Below are positions 43,123 through 53,177 of a stretch of 64,000 nucleotides of DNA, one piece after another. How positions within the stretch are numbered: position 1 is the stretch's first letter; each line of letters starts with the position of its first letter. The stretch comes from Acidimicrobiales bacterium. GTDB lineage: Bacteria > Actinomycetota > Acidimicrobiia > Acidimicrobiales > JACCXE01. The stretch covers positions 1 through 64,000 of the forward strand of contig DASZWD010000014.1 of assembly GCA_035546775.1 (NCBI GenBank), in the 5' to 3' direction. The notes under the pieces are model-generated. The model did no database searches. It saw only the letters and a list, made by a program, of their open reading frames with translations, and had not been told where the DNA came from. Position numbers and translations under genes: made by a program.

Positions 43123-43976
43123 AGCGCCTCGTCGCCACCGTCGTCGCTGCGGTGGCACTGGCCGCCAGCGCGTGCAACGCCGGCGTCGATCGCTACAGAC
43201 CGAAGTTCGCCGCCGCCGAGAAGATCGCTGCGCCCAACGGGCCGGTGGTGTTCACCGTTGGCTCGCACGACGAGATCGTCTACGGCGAGTTGCGCACCTT
43301 CGACCTGTATTCGCTGAGGATCGGTGGCGCGCCGACCCTGCTTCGGCACTTGCCGACCAAGCCCGATTCGTTGACCGTCGACCAGCACGGCGTCGTCTAC
43401 GTCGCCGCACGCGACAACCGCCACCACCTCGCGATCACGCGCTACGCCAACGGTGGCGAGCCGACTGACGTATGGCGCAGCGGCGCGTCGCGTTTCGCCG
43501 CTCACGTCGCCATCGCTCCCCACGGGCCGCTCATCGTCGGGTGGCATGATCGCCTCCTCAGCCTCAACCCGCGGGGATCGGCGACGCAGGTTGGCGCGCG
43601 CGTTTCGGACGGTTGGACCGACCCCGTGTTCAGCTTCGGCCGCGGGAACCGGATCTGGGTGACCGACAACGCTCTGCCCCTCGGAAAGGAACGCGCGGCG
43701 CGCGGTCGCGACAAGAGCATCAAGCACCGCAACCGGTTCGCGGCGGTTATGCCGCCCTACACCAATCCCTCGGGTGTGGTGCTGGTGAAGGACGAACTGC
43801 TTTTGTGCAGCCGCACGCACCACAAGGTGTACCGCCTCCACATCGGCATCGACGACGCCCCGCACTGGCGCGGCCTCATGGCGGGGCTGTACTGCGACCG
43901 CGACATCGGGTTGCTTTCCGACGGCTCGCTGATCACCGCGCAAACGAACGCCCTGTACCGCTACCCTGCGCGCTGA
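43119..43976 (+). CDS. Lipoprotein with beta-propeller-like repeats
   Basis: 285-residue predicted lipoprotein. The TTG start at 43119 overlaps the DUF1028 stop (TTGA) and gives the signal LKRLVATVVAAVALAASAC with the lipidated cysteine near residue 19. The mature part shows recurring strands with short turns (LTVDQHGVVYVAARDN, VAIAPHGPLIVGWHDR, NPSGVVLVKDELLLC, IGLLSDGSLITAQTN), an arrangement like a six-bladed propeller. No catalytic motif is recognised. The stop overlaps the PhyH start by one base (TGATG). Confidence 0.7.
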   Translation: MKRLVATVVAAVALAASACNAGVDRYRPKFAAAEKIAAPNGPVVFTVGSHDEIVYGELRTFDLYSLRIGGAPTLLRHLPTKPDSLTVDQHGVVYVAARDNRHHLAITRYANGGEPTDVWRSGASRFAAHVAIAPHGPLIVGWHDRLLSLNPRGSATQVGARVSDGWTDPVFSFGRGNRIWVTDNALPLGKERAARGRDKSIKHRNRFAAVMPPYTNPSGVVLVKDELLLCSRTHHKVYRLHIGIDDAPHWRGLMAGLYCDRDIGLLSDGSLITAQTNALYRYPAR

Positions 43977-44785
43977 TGGATCCTGCCGCGGTCACCGAGC
44001 ACGCCAAGCGCATCGAAGAGGATGGCTACACGATCGTCGAGAACGCCGTCGACCTCGACGTCGTCGACGCCATCGCCGACGACCTCGCCCGCCTCGAACG
44101 CGACCTCGACGTCAAGCCGTCGACCAACAGCTTCGAAGGTCTCCACACGCTGCGCGTCTACAACCTGCTCAAGTACGGCCCGGTGTGGGAGCAGATCCCG
44201 GTGCACCCCAACGTGCTGCCGATCGTCGAGCAGGTGCTCGACCCGGGGTGCCTCGTGTCGTCGTTGTCGTCGATCAACATCGGGCCGGGCGAAGTGGCCC
44301 AGCCGATCCACGCCGACGACCAGCTGATCCCGATCCCCAAGCCGCACCCGCCGACGGTGTGCAACTCGATGTGGGCCATCACCGACTTCACCGAGGCCAA
44401 CGGGGCGACGCGGCTCATGCCGGGCACGCACCTGGTCGACCACAGCCCGAACTACGGCCAGGCCTACGACACCATTCCCGCCGAGATGGCGAAGGGTTCG
44501 GTGCTCGTGTGGCACGGCTCGCTGTGGCACGGCGGCGGCGCCAACACGACCGACGGGCGGCGCATCGGCATCGCCATGAACTACTGCGCCGGCTACATCC
44601 GCCAGCAGGAGAACCAGCAGCTTGGTCTGCCACCGGCGCTGGTGCGCACGTTCGCGCCGCGGCTGCAACAACTCGTGGGCTACGGGATCTACACCGGCCT
44701 CATCGGCCACATCGACAAGCAGTCGCCGGCCAAGGCGCTGTTCGGGGAAGGCGGCGATCAGATGCTGTGGGACATAGTCGGATGA
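43976..44785 (+). CDS. Phytanoyl-CoA dioxygenase family protein
   Basis: 269-residue Fe(II)/2-oxoglutarate oxygenase. The facial triad is visible in VAQPIHADDQLIP (HxD near residue 113-115) and LWHGSLWHGGGANTT (distal His). The 2-oxoglutarate arginine is in DGRRIGIAMNY. Size and order match the PhyH family. It is coupled on both sides: TGATG with the lipoprotein before and ATGA with the alpha/beta hydrolase after. The substrate is unknown; a hydroxylation followed by hydrolysis by the next enzyme is a reasonable guess. Confidence 0.9.
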   Translation: MDPAAVTEHAKRIEEDGYTIVENAVDLDVVDAIADDLARLERDLDVKPSTNSFEGLHTLRVYNLLKYGPVWEQIPVHPNVLPIVEQVLDPGCLVSSLSSINIGPGEVAQPIHADDQLIPIPKPHPPTVCNSMWAITDFTEANGATRLMPGTHLVDHSPNYGQAYDTIPAEMAKGSVLVWHGSLWHGGGANTTDGRRIGIAMNYCAGYIRQQENQQLGLPPALVRTFAPRLQQLVGYGIYTGLIGHIDKQSPAKALFGEGGDQMLWDIVG

Positions 44786-45657
44786 GCGTCTTAGGGGCGT
44801 GGGAGGCGTACGGGACCTACGTGCAGGCGCCGATGGGCGAGGTGTTCTACGCCGACATCCACGCCGAGGCTGACGCCGGGCTCGACCCGATCCTCGTCAT
44901 CCACGGTTACCCATCGTGCTCGTATGACTGGCACGGCTGCCTGCCCACGTTCACGGCCCGCCGCCGCGTCGTGCTCGTCGATCTGCCCGGCTTCGGCCTG
45001 TCGGCCAAGCCCGACGTCCGCTACTCGATCCGCCTGTACGCCGACGCCGTCGAAGCGGTGATGGACGCCACTGGCATCGAGAGCGTCGCCCTCGTCACCC
45101 ACGACATGGGCGACACCGTCGGCGGCGAGATCCTCGCCCGCGACATCGAAGGCGCGCTCGACTTCGCCATCAGCGAGCGCGTCATCACCAACGGCTCGGT
45201 CTACATCGACATGGCGCAGCTCACCAATGGCCAGCAGTTCCTCCTGGCCGCGCCCGACGCGTTGCTCGACGAAGGGTGGGGCGGCGATGGCTCGGCGTTC
45301 CAGGCCTCGCTGGCCGCTATCTGCTCACCGACGAACCAACCGGCGGCCGACGACCTCGCGGCACTGTGGGCGTTCATGTCGCACAAGCAGGGCGAGCGGT
45401 TGCTGGCGCGCACGATCCGCTACATCGAGGATCGCCGCGCCGAAGAGTCGCGCTTTACCGGTGCCATCGAGAAACACCCGTCGCCCCTCGGCGTGGTGTG
45501 GGGCGCCCTCGACCCAGTCGCCGTCTACCCGATGACCGACAAGCTGCTCGAGGCGCGGCCGGACGCGCGGCGCATCACCTTCGACGACGTCGGCCACTTC
45601 CCGATGCTCGAGGCGCCGCAGCGCACCGCCGAGGCCATCGTCTCGCTGCTCTCGTGA
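44782..45657 (+). CDS. Alpha/beta hydrolase (haloalkane dehalogenase/epoxide hydrolase-like)
   Basis: 291-residue cytoplasmic hydrolase. The oxyanion-hole segment is VIHGYPSCSYDW near residue 37. The nucleophile elbow is VTHDMGDTVGG near 107, where Asp (not Ser) is the nucleophile as in haloalkane dehalogenases and epoxide hydrolases. The catalytic His is in DDVGHFPMLEAP near 272. The ATG overlaps the PhyH stop by four bases, and its own stop overlaps the exonuclease start (GTGA). The Asp nucleophile separates it from the Ser esterases elsewhere in the window. Confidence 0.85.
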   Translation: MSVLGAWEAYGTYVQAPMGEVFYADIHAEADAGLDPILVIHGYPSCSYDWHGCLPTFTARRRVVLVDLPGFGLSAKPDVRYSIRLYADAVEAVMDATGIESVALVTHDMGDTVGGEILARDIEGALDFAISERVITNGSVYIDMAQLTNGQQFLLAAPDALLDEGWGGDGSAFQASLAAICSPTNQPAADDLAALWAFMSHKQGERLLARTIRYIEDRRAEESRFTGAIEKHPSPLGVVWGALDPVAVYPMTDKLLEARPDARRITFDDVGHFPMLEAPQRTAEAIVSLLS

Positions 45658-46523
45658 TCCGCGTTCATCTCATCGACGGAACGTACGAACTGTTCCGTCA
45701 TTTCTACGGCCAGCGCGACGAGTCGACGCGTACCGGCACCGCCGCGGTGCGCGGCGTGCTGTCCACGGTGCTGCAACAGATCCAGGACGGCGGATCGCAC
45801 ATCGCGGTGGCGACCGACCACGTCATCGAAAGCTTCCGCAACACGCTGTGGACCGGCTACAAGACGTCGGCCGGCATGGATCCCGAGTTGCTCTCGGTGT
45901 TCGGCCTGCTGGAGGACGCGCTGGTGGCGATGGGCGTCGCCACCTTCGCCATGGTCGAGCTCGAAGCCGACGACGCGCTGGCCACGGTCGCCGCCGTCGC
46001 GGCCGAGGACGAGACCGTCGAGCAGGTGGTCATCTGGACGCCTGACAAGGACCTCGGCCAGTGCGTGCGCGAGGACGAGCGCGTCATCCAGGTCGACCGC
46101 CGCGCCGGCAAGGTCATCAATGCCGACGGCGTGCGCGAGAAGTTCGGTGTCGATCCGGCGTCGATCCCCGACTACCTCGCGCTGGTCGGCGACAGCGCCG
46201 ACGGCTTCCCCGGCCTGCCCGGTTTCGGGGCCAAGACGGCGGCCGCGCTCCTCAAGCACTACAAGCACATCGAAGCGATCCCCGACGCGCCCGGCCAGTG
46301 GGAAGTGACGGTGCGCGGCGGCGGCACGCTGGCGTCGACCCTCGCCACCCATCGCGACCTCGTCGGGCTGTTCAAGGAGCTGGCGACTCTGCGCGTCGAC
46401 CGCACGCTGCTCGACGACGTGAAGGACCTCGAGTGGCAGGGCCCGACACCGGAACTGGCGTCAGTCGCCACGCAGTTCGACGGCGCGGCGATAGTCGCTC
46501 GCGCCCACAACCTCGCCAGCTAG
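45654..46523 (+). CDS. Stand-alone 5'-3' exonuclease (Pol I N-domain type)
   Basis: 289-residue flap endonuclease-like nuclease, related to the N-terminal domain of DNA polymerase I. The N-terminus VIRVHLIDGTYELFRHFYG carries the first metal aspartate, the cluster LEADDALATVAAVAA follows near residue 103, and WTPDKDLGQC gives further ligands. The helix-hairpin-helix is LVGDSADGFPGLPGFGAKTAAALL. The GTG start overlaps the hydrolase stop by four bases. The TAG stop overlaps that of the convergent gene at 46520. It could process flaps or RNA primers. Confidence 0.88.
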   Translation: MIRVHLIDGTYELFRHFYGQRDESTRTGTAAVRGVLSTVLQQIQDGGSHIAVATDHVIESFRNTLWTGYKTSAGMDPELLSVFGLLEDALVAMGVATFAMVELEADDALATVAAVAAEDETVEQVVIWTPDKDLGQCVREDERVIQVDRRAGKVINADGVREKFGVDPASIPDYLALVGDSADGFPGLPGFGAKTAAALLKHYKHIEAIPDAPGQWEVTVRGGGTLASTLATHRDLVGLFKELATLRVDRTLLDDVKDLEWQGPTPELASVATQFDGAAIVARAHNLAS

Positions 46524-47215
46524 AAGACGAGGGCCAGCGCGGCGGGCAGGCACGTGGCACCGGGCAACGCGGCAAAGGCGGCGACGCCGGGTTCGACCGT
46601 CGAGGCCACCTGCGTCTCGCCGGCGAGCACCTGGTCGCGGTGCGGGCCGTAGACCGGCGCCAGCGTGTCGAAGCCGCGCTGCTCGAGTGGGTGCAGCACG
46701 GCGATGGCGGTGTTGACCTGATCGGCGTGGGCGTCGAGTTGCTGGCCCCCGGCGATGATCATCGGGCCGAACAGCGGGAACGCCGGCGCGAACGCCGGCA
46801 CCATGGCGAACGCCTCGGGAGAGAACGGCCCGAACGCCGGCACGAGGGTGACGAGGTTGGCGAGCCCCGCTTGCTGCATCGGCACGGGCAGGCCGAGCTC
46901 GCAGGCGGCGAGCGCCACGCTGCCGCCGCGGCTCGAGGGCGCGGGCGGGGAGTCGGGTGCGCTCGGCGCGGGCGCGCGGGTGCTCAGCGCGGGCGCGTCC
47001 AGCGCGGCGCCCAAGACGGCCGGCGCCGGTTCGGGCAACGACGCCGCGATCGGCTGGGCCAGTCGCGGCGTCGTGATGCCGAGCGAGCCGTCGGGCACGC
47101 GCACTCCGTCGCGACCCGGGCGGTAGGCGCGGGCCAGCAACGCGAACGTCGCCAGCGCCACGAACGCAATCACGATGACGACGACAGCAACGGCGCGCGT
47201 GCGCGTCGCGGTCAC
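46520..47215 (-). CDS. Membrane-anchored protein of unknown function
   Basis: 231-residue protein with one N-terminal helix (AVAVVVIVIAFVALATFALLA) and an extracellular Ala/Pro-rich linker. A hydrophobic C-terminal region follows (LVTLVPAFGPFSPEAFAMVP, then PLFGPMIIAGGQQLDAHADQ) with two cysteines. The GTG start overlaps the stop of the large gene upstream by four bases, so the two proteins are probably made together and may interact. I do not recognise a family. The stop codon overlaps that of the exonuclease gene on the other strand. Confidence 0.6.
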   Translation of the reverse strand: MTATRTRAVAVVVIVIAFVALATFALLARAYRPGRDGVRVPDGSLGITTPRLAQPIAASLPEPAPAVLGAALDAPALSTRAPAPSAPDSPPAPSSRGGSVALAACELGLPVPMQQAGLANLVTLVPAFGPFSPEAFAMVPAFAPAFPLFGPMIIAGGQQLDAHADQVNTAIAVLHPLEQRGFDTLAPVYGPHRDQVLAGETQVASTVEPGVAAFAALPGATCLPAALALVF

Positions 47216-49653
47216 TTGGCAGCGGTCATTTCGGCGGTCATTTCGGCGGTCATGTTGGCCTCGGCGCGCTTGAGGTCGACGATGCGCAGCCCGACGTTGT
47301 TGCACTCCTCGCACACCTCTTCGGGCACGATGCCGAAGCGCATGAGGATGCCGAAGATCTTGCAGCCGAGGCAGTAGCCGACGAAGGCCTCGAGCGACGC
47401 GGCGAACACGAGCAAGCCGAGCACGACCTGGGCACCGAACCAGTGACCCGTCAACGCCAGCAGCAAGGCGGTGCCCGAGAACGTCACACCCATCGCCTGG
47501 GCAAACCGCTTCGGCGGTCCGGCGACGAGCTTCTCCTTGAAGGGCAAGCGCGGCGTGATCTGGCGCGTCACGAGCTGGCCGAGCGGGCTGAGCTTGGGAC
47601 CCGTCAGCACCCGGGCGACGAAGCCGTAGAAGAGCACCGGCAGGAGCCACTGCGCGTCGAAGACGATCGCGGCGACGGCCATCAGCACGACGCCGGTCGC
47701 AACCAGCCGCGCCGACACTTCGTTGACCGGATTGGGAAAGCCGATGAGATTGGGCACGGAACCATCCTCCTGAGCGGATCGCCAGACAAGTAACGCTGCG
47801 CCGATCACGAGGATTCCGGGCAGCACGAAGAACCACGGGAACAACCAGAACGGCGGGAGCGCGACGACGGCGTTGAAGTTGTCGAGGTTGTCGGCCATCG
47901 CGGCGATCATTGGCGCCATCTGGCCCGACTGCTTGGGCCACTCGGCGCTCAGCGCGCTCGCCGCCGGCAGCGCGTGACCAGCCGCCGTCTCGGCCGGCAC
48001 CACCTTGTTGCGCAGGTCACCCTCGGCGAGGCCGATGGTGAGGAAGTAGCCCTGGACGTGGGTCACCTTGGCCGGGGTCATCAGCGGCTTGAAGTCGTTG
48101 ATCATCTCGGCGCCGTGCGGGGCGCGACTGAACATCTGGAACATGGCCGGGGCGGCGATCAGTCCGACGCCGAGCAGCGCCAGCGCGGTGAGCCGCGCGC
48201 GTTTCACGCCGCCGAACAACAGCCACGCGGCGACGGCCGCGATCATCACGCCGGGCAGCACGAAGAACCACGGGAACAACACGAACGGTGGCAGGGCGGC
48301 AACCCCGTCGTACTTCGGGATGTCGCCGCGCATCGTCGTGAGCATGTCGGTCATGTCGTGGTCGATGGCCGGCCACTGCCGGTTGAGCGCGGCGACGCCG
48401 GGATATTTCGCCGCGTACGGGGCGACCTCCGTGTTGGCCTTGTCGATGTCGCGCATGAAGCCCGAGAAGCTGTCGATCTTCTGCGCCGTCATGTACGGCC
48501 CGAACGACGTGATCATGTCGCCGCCCTTGGGCGCCCGCGTGAACATCTGAAACCCGACCGGGGCGAGCGCCAAGCCGACGCCGATCGCCAGCGCGGTCAA
48601 CGTCGGGCCCTTACGCGACTTCGTGCGGGTTGTGGAACGGCGGTGTCCCGTAACCCGCATGAAGTCGTCGGGGTCGTTGTCGGGGTCGTCGGTCCGTGTC
48701 GGCACCAGGAGGGTGACAGCGGCGCCCACGCCGAGGATCGACGTCAGCACGATGAGCCACGCCGGCGGCAGCCACCCCTTCGCTTTGACCGCACCCACGA
48801 GTTGCGTGCCGCCGCCCGACGCGGCGGGCGGCACGGTGTTGTCGGTCGCCGCCGCCTCGACCTGTGTCGGCAGGGTCGTGGCGGTGATCGCGTTGTTCGT
48901 CTTGGTGCTGCCCGCCGCCGCGGCTTTGCCCGGTGTCGCCCCGCCCGACGTCGCGGCCGCCGCGCCCGCCGCCCGGAACGTGCCGGTCAGATGCCACACG
49001 CCGGTGAAGTCGTTGAACGGCCCGCCCACGACCGTGCTCGCCCACTCGAGAACGAACGCGCCGCTGGAGGCGTCATAGGTGCCGTGTGCTGCGGTCGTGA
49101 GCCCCGGCGCCGAGCCGTCGGGCTTGGGTGCGCCCTGGTTGAAGTCCTGCTTGTTCCACGTGGCCGCCCAGGCCCGCAGGTCGCCCGAGAGATGACCGGA
49201 CGCGTCGGCCCGCAGCGACAGCGGCGGCACCGACTTGCCCGTCTGGCGGTCGGTCGGGTCGGTGGAGAGGCCGAACTGCACGCCGAAGAACGTGGCCGGC
49301 ACGACGATGCGCGTCGCCAGGCTGTTGCCCGACCCGTCGAAGGCGGGCGACGGCGTCGGCTGGTAGGCGCCGGTCACGAAGCCGCCGTCGGAACCCGGGG
49401 CGGCGAGGGTGTAGGTCTGGTCAGAGCACGTCGAGTCGCCGTTGGCGACGAAGGGGCCGTTCTGCACCGACCCACTCGGCTGCACCATGCGGAAGTAGCT
49501 GCCGCTGGGCGCGCCCGACGCGCAGGCGCCGGGCGTCAGGCGGAAACTGCCGACGAGGTCATCTGTTTCCGCCCCGGCTGGCCGGGGCAAGCCGAGGATG
49601 ACGGCGAACGCGACGAGGCAGACGGCGGCTCGGCGCAATTCCCGACTAAACAC
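47212..49653 (-). CDS. Large multipass membrane protein with duplicated module and DUF4395-like end
   Basis: 813-residue protein. A signal peptide precedes an extracellular beta-type domain of about 210 residues and a Thr/Ala linker. The middle (about 345-640) contains two copies of a helix-loop-helix unit of about 140 residues. Both start near GVGL(A/I)A(A/P) and (G/A)xFQMF(T/S)RAP, and both end with VALPPF(V/W)LFPWFFVLPG. The last 150 residues resemble DUF4395, with GYCLGCKIFG and CEECN cysteine pairs. The C-terminus ends in a three-fold MTAE repeat. GTG 49653 is 6 nt behind a TAGAAT box. The function is unknown; the cysteine pairs suggest metal or redox chemistry at the inner face. Confidence 0.7.
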   Translation of the reverse strand: MFSRELRRAAVCLVAFAVILGLPRPAGAETDDLVGSFRLTPGACASGAPSGSYFRMVQPSGSVQNGPFVANGDSTCSDQTYTLAAPGSDGGFVTGAYQPTPSPAFDGSGNSLATRIVVPATFFGVQFGLSTDPTDRQTGKSVPPLSLRADASGHLSGDLRAWAATWNKQDFNQGAPKPDGSAPGLTTAAHGTYDASSGAFVLEWASTVVGGPFNDFTGVWHLTGTFRAAGAAAATSGGATPGKAAAAGSTKTNNAITATTLPTQVEAAATDNTVPPAASGGGTQLVGAVKAKGWLPPAWLIVLTSILGVGAAVTLLVPTRTDDPDNDPDDFMRVTGHRRSTTRTKSRKGPTLTALAIGVGLALAPVGFQMFTRAPKGGDMITSFGPYMTAQKIDSFSGFMRDIDKANTEVAPYAAKYPGVAALNRQWPAIDHDMTDMLTTMRGDIPKYDGVAALPPFVLFPWFFVLPGVMIAAVAAWLLFGGVKRARLTALALLGVGLIAAPAMFQMFSRAPHGAEMINDFKPLMTPAKVTHVQGYFLTIGLAEGDLRNKVVPAETAAGHALPAASALSAEWPKQSGQMAPMIAAMADNLDNFNAVVALPPFWLFPWFFVLPGILVIGAALLVWRSAQEDGSVPNLIGFPNPVNEVSARLVATGVVLMAVAAIVFDAQWLLPVLFYGFVARVLTGPKLSPLGQLVTRQITPRLPFKEKLVAGPPKRFAQAMGVTFSGTALLLALTGHWFGAQVVLGLLVFAASLEAFVGYCLGCKIFGILMRFGIVPEEVCEECNNVGLRIVDLKRAEANMTAEMTAEMTAAK
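47221..47253. repeat. 12-bp tandem repeat at the 3' end of the large membrane protein gene
   Basis: About 2.75 copies of a unit reading GGCGGTCATTTC on the plus strand. On the coding strand it gives Met-Thr-Ala-Glu repeats, so copy-number changes keep the frame. It is a possible slippage site of minor effect. Confidence 0.6.
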
Positions 49654-49659
49654 ATCATA

Positions 49660-49665
49660 ATTCTA
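49660..49665 (-). promoter_or_regulatory. -10-like TAGAAT box, large membrane protein gene
   Basis: TAGAAT on the minus strand, 6 nt before GTG 49653. An out-of-frame ATG just upstream is not used. Confidence 0.5.
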
Positions 49666-49674
49666 GGGTCACGC

Positions 49675-50364
49675 TCACCCCAATGACAATTGGGGCCGCT
49701 CGATCGCCTCGCGGAGGCGCTCCAGATACTCGCGCCGGGGGACGTTGACGCACCCGAGCGACATCAGATGCTGGGTCTGCCACTGGCAGTCGAGCAGCAC
49801 CCCGCCACCGGCCGCGAGTCGTTCGACCAGACCGACGAGGGCGACTTTCGAGGCGTCGGTGCGCCAGTGGAACATCGACTCGCCGGCGAACAGGCCGCCG
49901 ACGGCGACGCCGTAGAGCCCACCGGCGAGTTCGCCCGTGGCGACCGTCCACGCCTCGACCGAGTGCGCCCAGCCGAGGCGGTGCAACTCGCCGTAGGCCT
50001 CGGCGATGGCGCCGTTGATCCACCCACCGGCGCGGCGTGGGTCGGCGCAGGCCCGCACGACCTCGGCGAAGGCGGTGTCGACGCGGATGTCGAAACGCGC
50101 CGTCGCCTTGCGCAGTGACCGGCTGACGATGAGCCCGTCGAGCGGGATGACGCCGCGGGGATCGGGTGACCACCAGCCGATGCCGGTCCGGTGGCCCTCG
50201 CCGATCGGCATGGGGAACAGGCCGCGGCGATAGGCGGCGATGAGCGTCGACGGCTCCAGATCGGCCCCGACCCCGGCGAGGCCGACGTGATCGGTGTCGG
50301 TCGGATCGGGCAGTTCCCACCGGCACGGCCCGGGATCGACCGGTTCTCGGCTCGTTGTCGACAC
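49675..50364 (-). CDS. aat: Leucyl/phenylalanyl-tRNA--protein transferase
   Basis: 229-residue N-end rule enzyme that adds Leu or Phe to proteins with basic N-termini, marking them for ClpAP. Family marks are AAYRRGLFPMPIGEGHRTGIGWWSPDPRGVIPLD (spread over residues about 35-70), HRLGWAHSVEAW, GLYGVAVGGLFAGESMF and DCQWQTQHLMSLGC. GTG 50364 has a GGAG 5-8 nt upstream. It is divergent from the carboxylase gene, with 24 nt between starts. The length is normal. Confidence 0.95.
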   Translation of the reverse strand: MSTTSREPVDPGPCRWELPDPTDTDHVGLAGVGADLEPSTLIAAYRRGLFPMPIGEGHRTGIGWWSPDPRGVIPLDGLIVSRSLRKATARFDIRVDTAFAEVVRACADPRRAGGWINGAIAEAYGELHRLGWAHSVEAWTVATGELAGGLYGVAVGGLFAGESMFHWRTDASKVALVGLVERLAAGGGVLLDCQWQTQHLMSLGCVNVPRREYLERLREAIERPQLSLG

Positions 50365-50376
50365 GACTCCATCTTC

Positions 50377-50382
50377 TACGCT
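50377..50382 (+). promoter_or_regulatory. -10-like TACGCT box, acyl-CoA carboxylase
   Basis: TACGCT ends 6 nt before ATG 50389, in the 24-nt gap to the divergent aat gene. Confidence 0.5.
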
Positions 50383-50388
50383 CGCCGC

Positions 50389-51944
<1,556 letters not shown>

Positions 51945-51945
<1 letters not shown>

Positions 51946-52130
51946 TGCCGATTTCAGAGCCGACCTCTGACGTGCTGGCGGTGATCGTGGCGGCGGTCGA
52001 CGCGGTGTGGCCCCGGGCCGTCGTCGTGACAGGTCCGCGGCGCAAGGAGAACGAGGCGCCGTCATGGCGTTTCAGCGGCCGGCACTGGAACGCGCCGGTT
52101 CCGGTCAACCGCGCCCGCCCGCGGTTCTAA
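51945..52130 (+). CDS. Acyl-CoA carboxylase epsilon-like subunit
   Basis: 61-residue protein overlapping the beta-subunit stop by one base. A short N-terminal helix (DVLAVIVAAVDAVWP) is followed by a basic tail with spaced tryptophans (PSWRFSGRHW). This is the layout of actinobacterial AccE/PccE epsilon subunits that stabilise the alpha-beta complex. Assignment is from size, context and pattern. Its stop lies inside the TAAGTT box of the next gene. Confidence 0.7.
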
Positions 52131-52133
52131 GTT
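52128..52133 (+). promoter_or_regulatory. -10-like TAAGTT box, metallophosphoesterase
   Basis: TAAGTT includes the stop codon of the epsilon-like subunit gene and ends 9 nt before ATG 52143. Confidence 0.4.
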
Positions 52134-52142
52134 GGCGCCTCT

Positions 52143-53144
52143 ATGGCGCCTGAACTCACCACGGTCTCAGAGTCGACCGCCGTCGTCTTCGACGGCACCG
52201 AGGTCACCCGGTACGACGACCTGGCGTCCGACGCAGCGTTCGACTTCGACGGCGTCGTGGGCCGCACGCTGCCGCACCCGGGCGGCGAGTTGCTGTGCCG
52301 GTTCGCCACCGTCAACGACGTGCACTTCGGCGAGACGGAGTGCGGCGTCATCGAGGGCATGGACCTCGGCCCGATCCTGTCGGTGGACGAGGGGGAAACG
52401 CCGTACCCCGAGACGATGAACACCTCAGCGGTCGCCGAGATCGCCGCCATCGATCCGGCAGCCGTCGTGGCCAAGGGCGACCTCACGACCCACGGGTCGA
52501 TCGCCGAGTACGACCAGTTCATGGCCTGCTACGGCCACGCCTTCGGCGACAGGCTCGTCCACGTGCGCGGCAACCACGACGGCTACTTCGGCGAGACCTT
52601 CGCCGCCGACGCGCCGATCGAAGTCGTGCTGCCCGGCGTCACTCTCGCCGTGCTCGACACCGTCATCCCGCGCCACAGCACCGGCCAAGTGTCGCTGGCG
52701 CAGCTCGAATGGCTCGACGAGTTGGCAGCGCGCACCGATCAGACCGTCCTCGTCTTCGGTCACCATCACGTGTGGTCGCCGGCGTCGAAGACGCGCGAGC
52801 CGACGTACTTCGGCATCTCGCCCGACGACTCCGAGCAGCTGGTCGACGTCTTCACCCGTCATGCGAATCTGCGCGGCTACTTCGCCGGTCACACCCACCG
52901 CAACCGCGTGCGACTCATCCCATCGACCGATCAGGTGCCGTGGGTCGAAGTGTCGGCCACCAAGGACTTCCCCGGCGCGTGGGCCGAGTACCGCGTCTTC
53001 GAAGGCGGCATCCTCCAGGTAATGCACCGCATCGCGTCGTCCGAGGCACTGGAGTGGACCGAGCGGACGCGGGCGATGTTCGGCGGCCTGTACCCGCAGT
53101 ACTCGTTCGGCGAGATGAAGGACCGCTGCTTCGTCGTCTGCTGA
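52143..53144 (+). CDS. Calcineurin-like metallophosphoesterase
   Basis: 333-residue phosphoesterase with the full set of dimetal motifs. These are TVNDVHFGE (DxH near residue 60), VVAKGDLTTHG (GD near 112), VRGNHDGYF (GNHD near 143), VFGHHHVW near 205 and FAGHTHRNR (GHTH near 245). Cytoplasmic, no signal peptide. The substrate could be a cyclic nucleotide or a phospholipid-like ester; it cannot be told from sequence. The ATG is 9 nt behind TAAGTT. Confidence 0.88.
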   Translation: MAPELTTVSESTAVVFDGTEVTRYDDLASDAAFDFDGVVGRTLPHPGGELLCRFATVNDVHFGETECGVIEGMDLGPILSVDEGETPYPETMNTSAVAEIAAIDPAAVVAKGDLTTHGSIAEYDQFMACYGHAFGDRLVHVRGNHDGYFGETFAADAPIEVVLPGVTLAVLDTVIPRHSTGQVSLAQLEWLDELAARTDQTVLVFGHHHVWSPASKTREPTYFGISPDDSEQLVDVFTRHANLRGYFAGHTHRNRVRLIPSTDQVPWVEVSATKDFPGAWAEYRVFEGGILQVMHRIASSEALEWTERTRAMFGGLYPQYSFGEMKDRCFVVC

Positions 53145-53177
53145 CTAGAAGCGCCACGCGGCGGGCACGCGTGTTCT

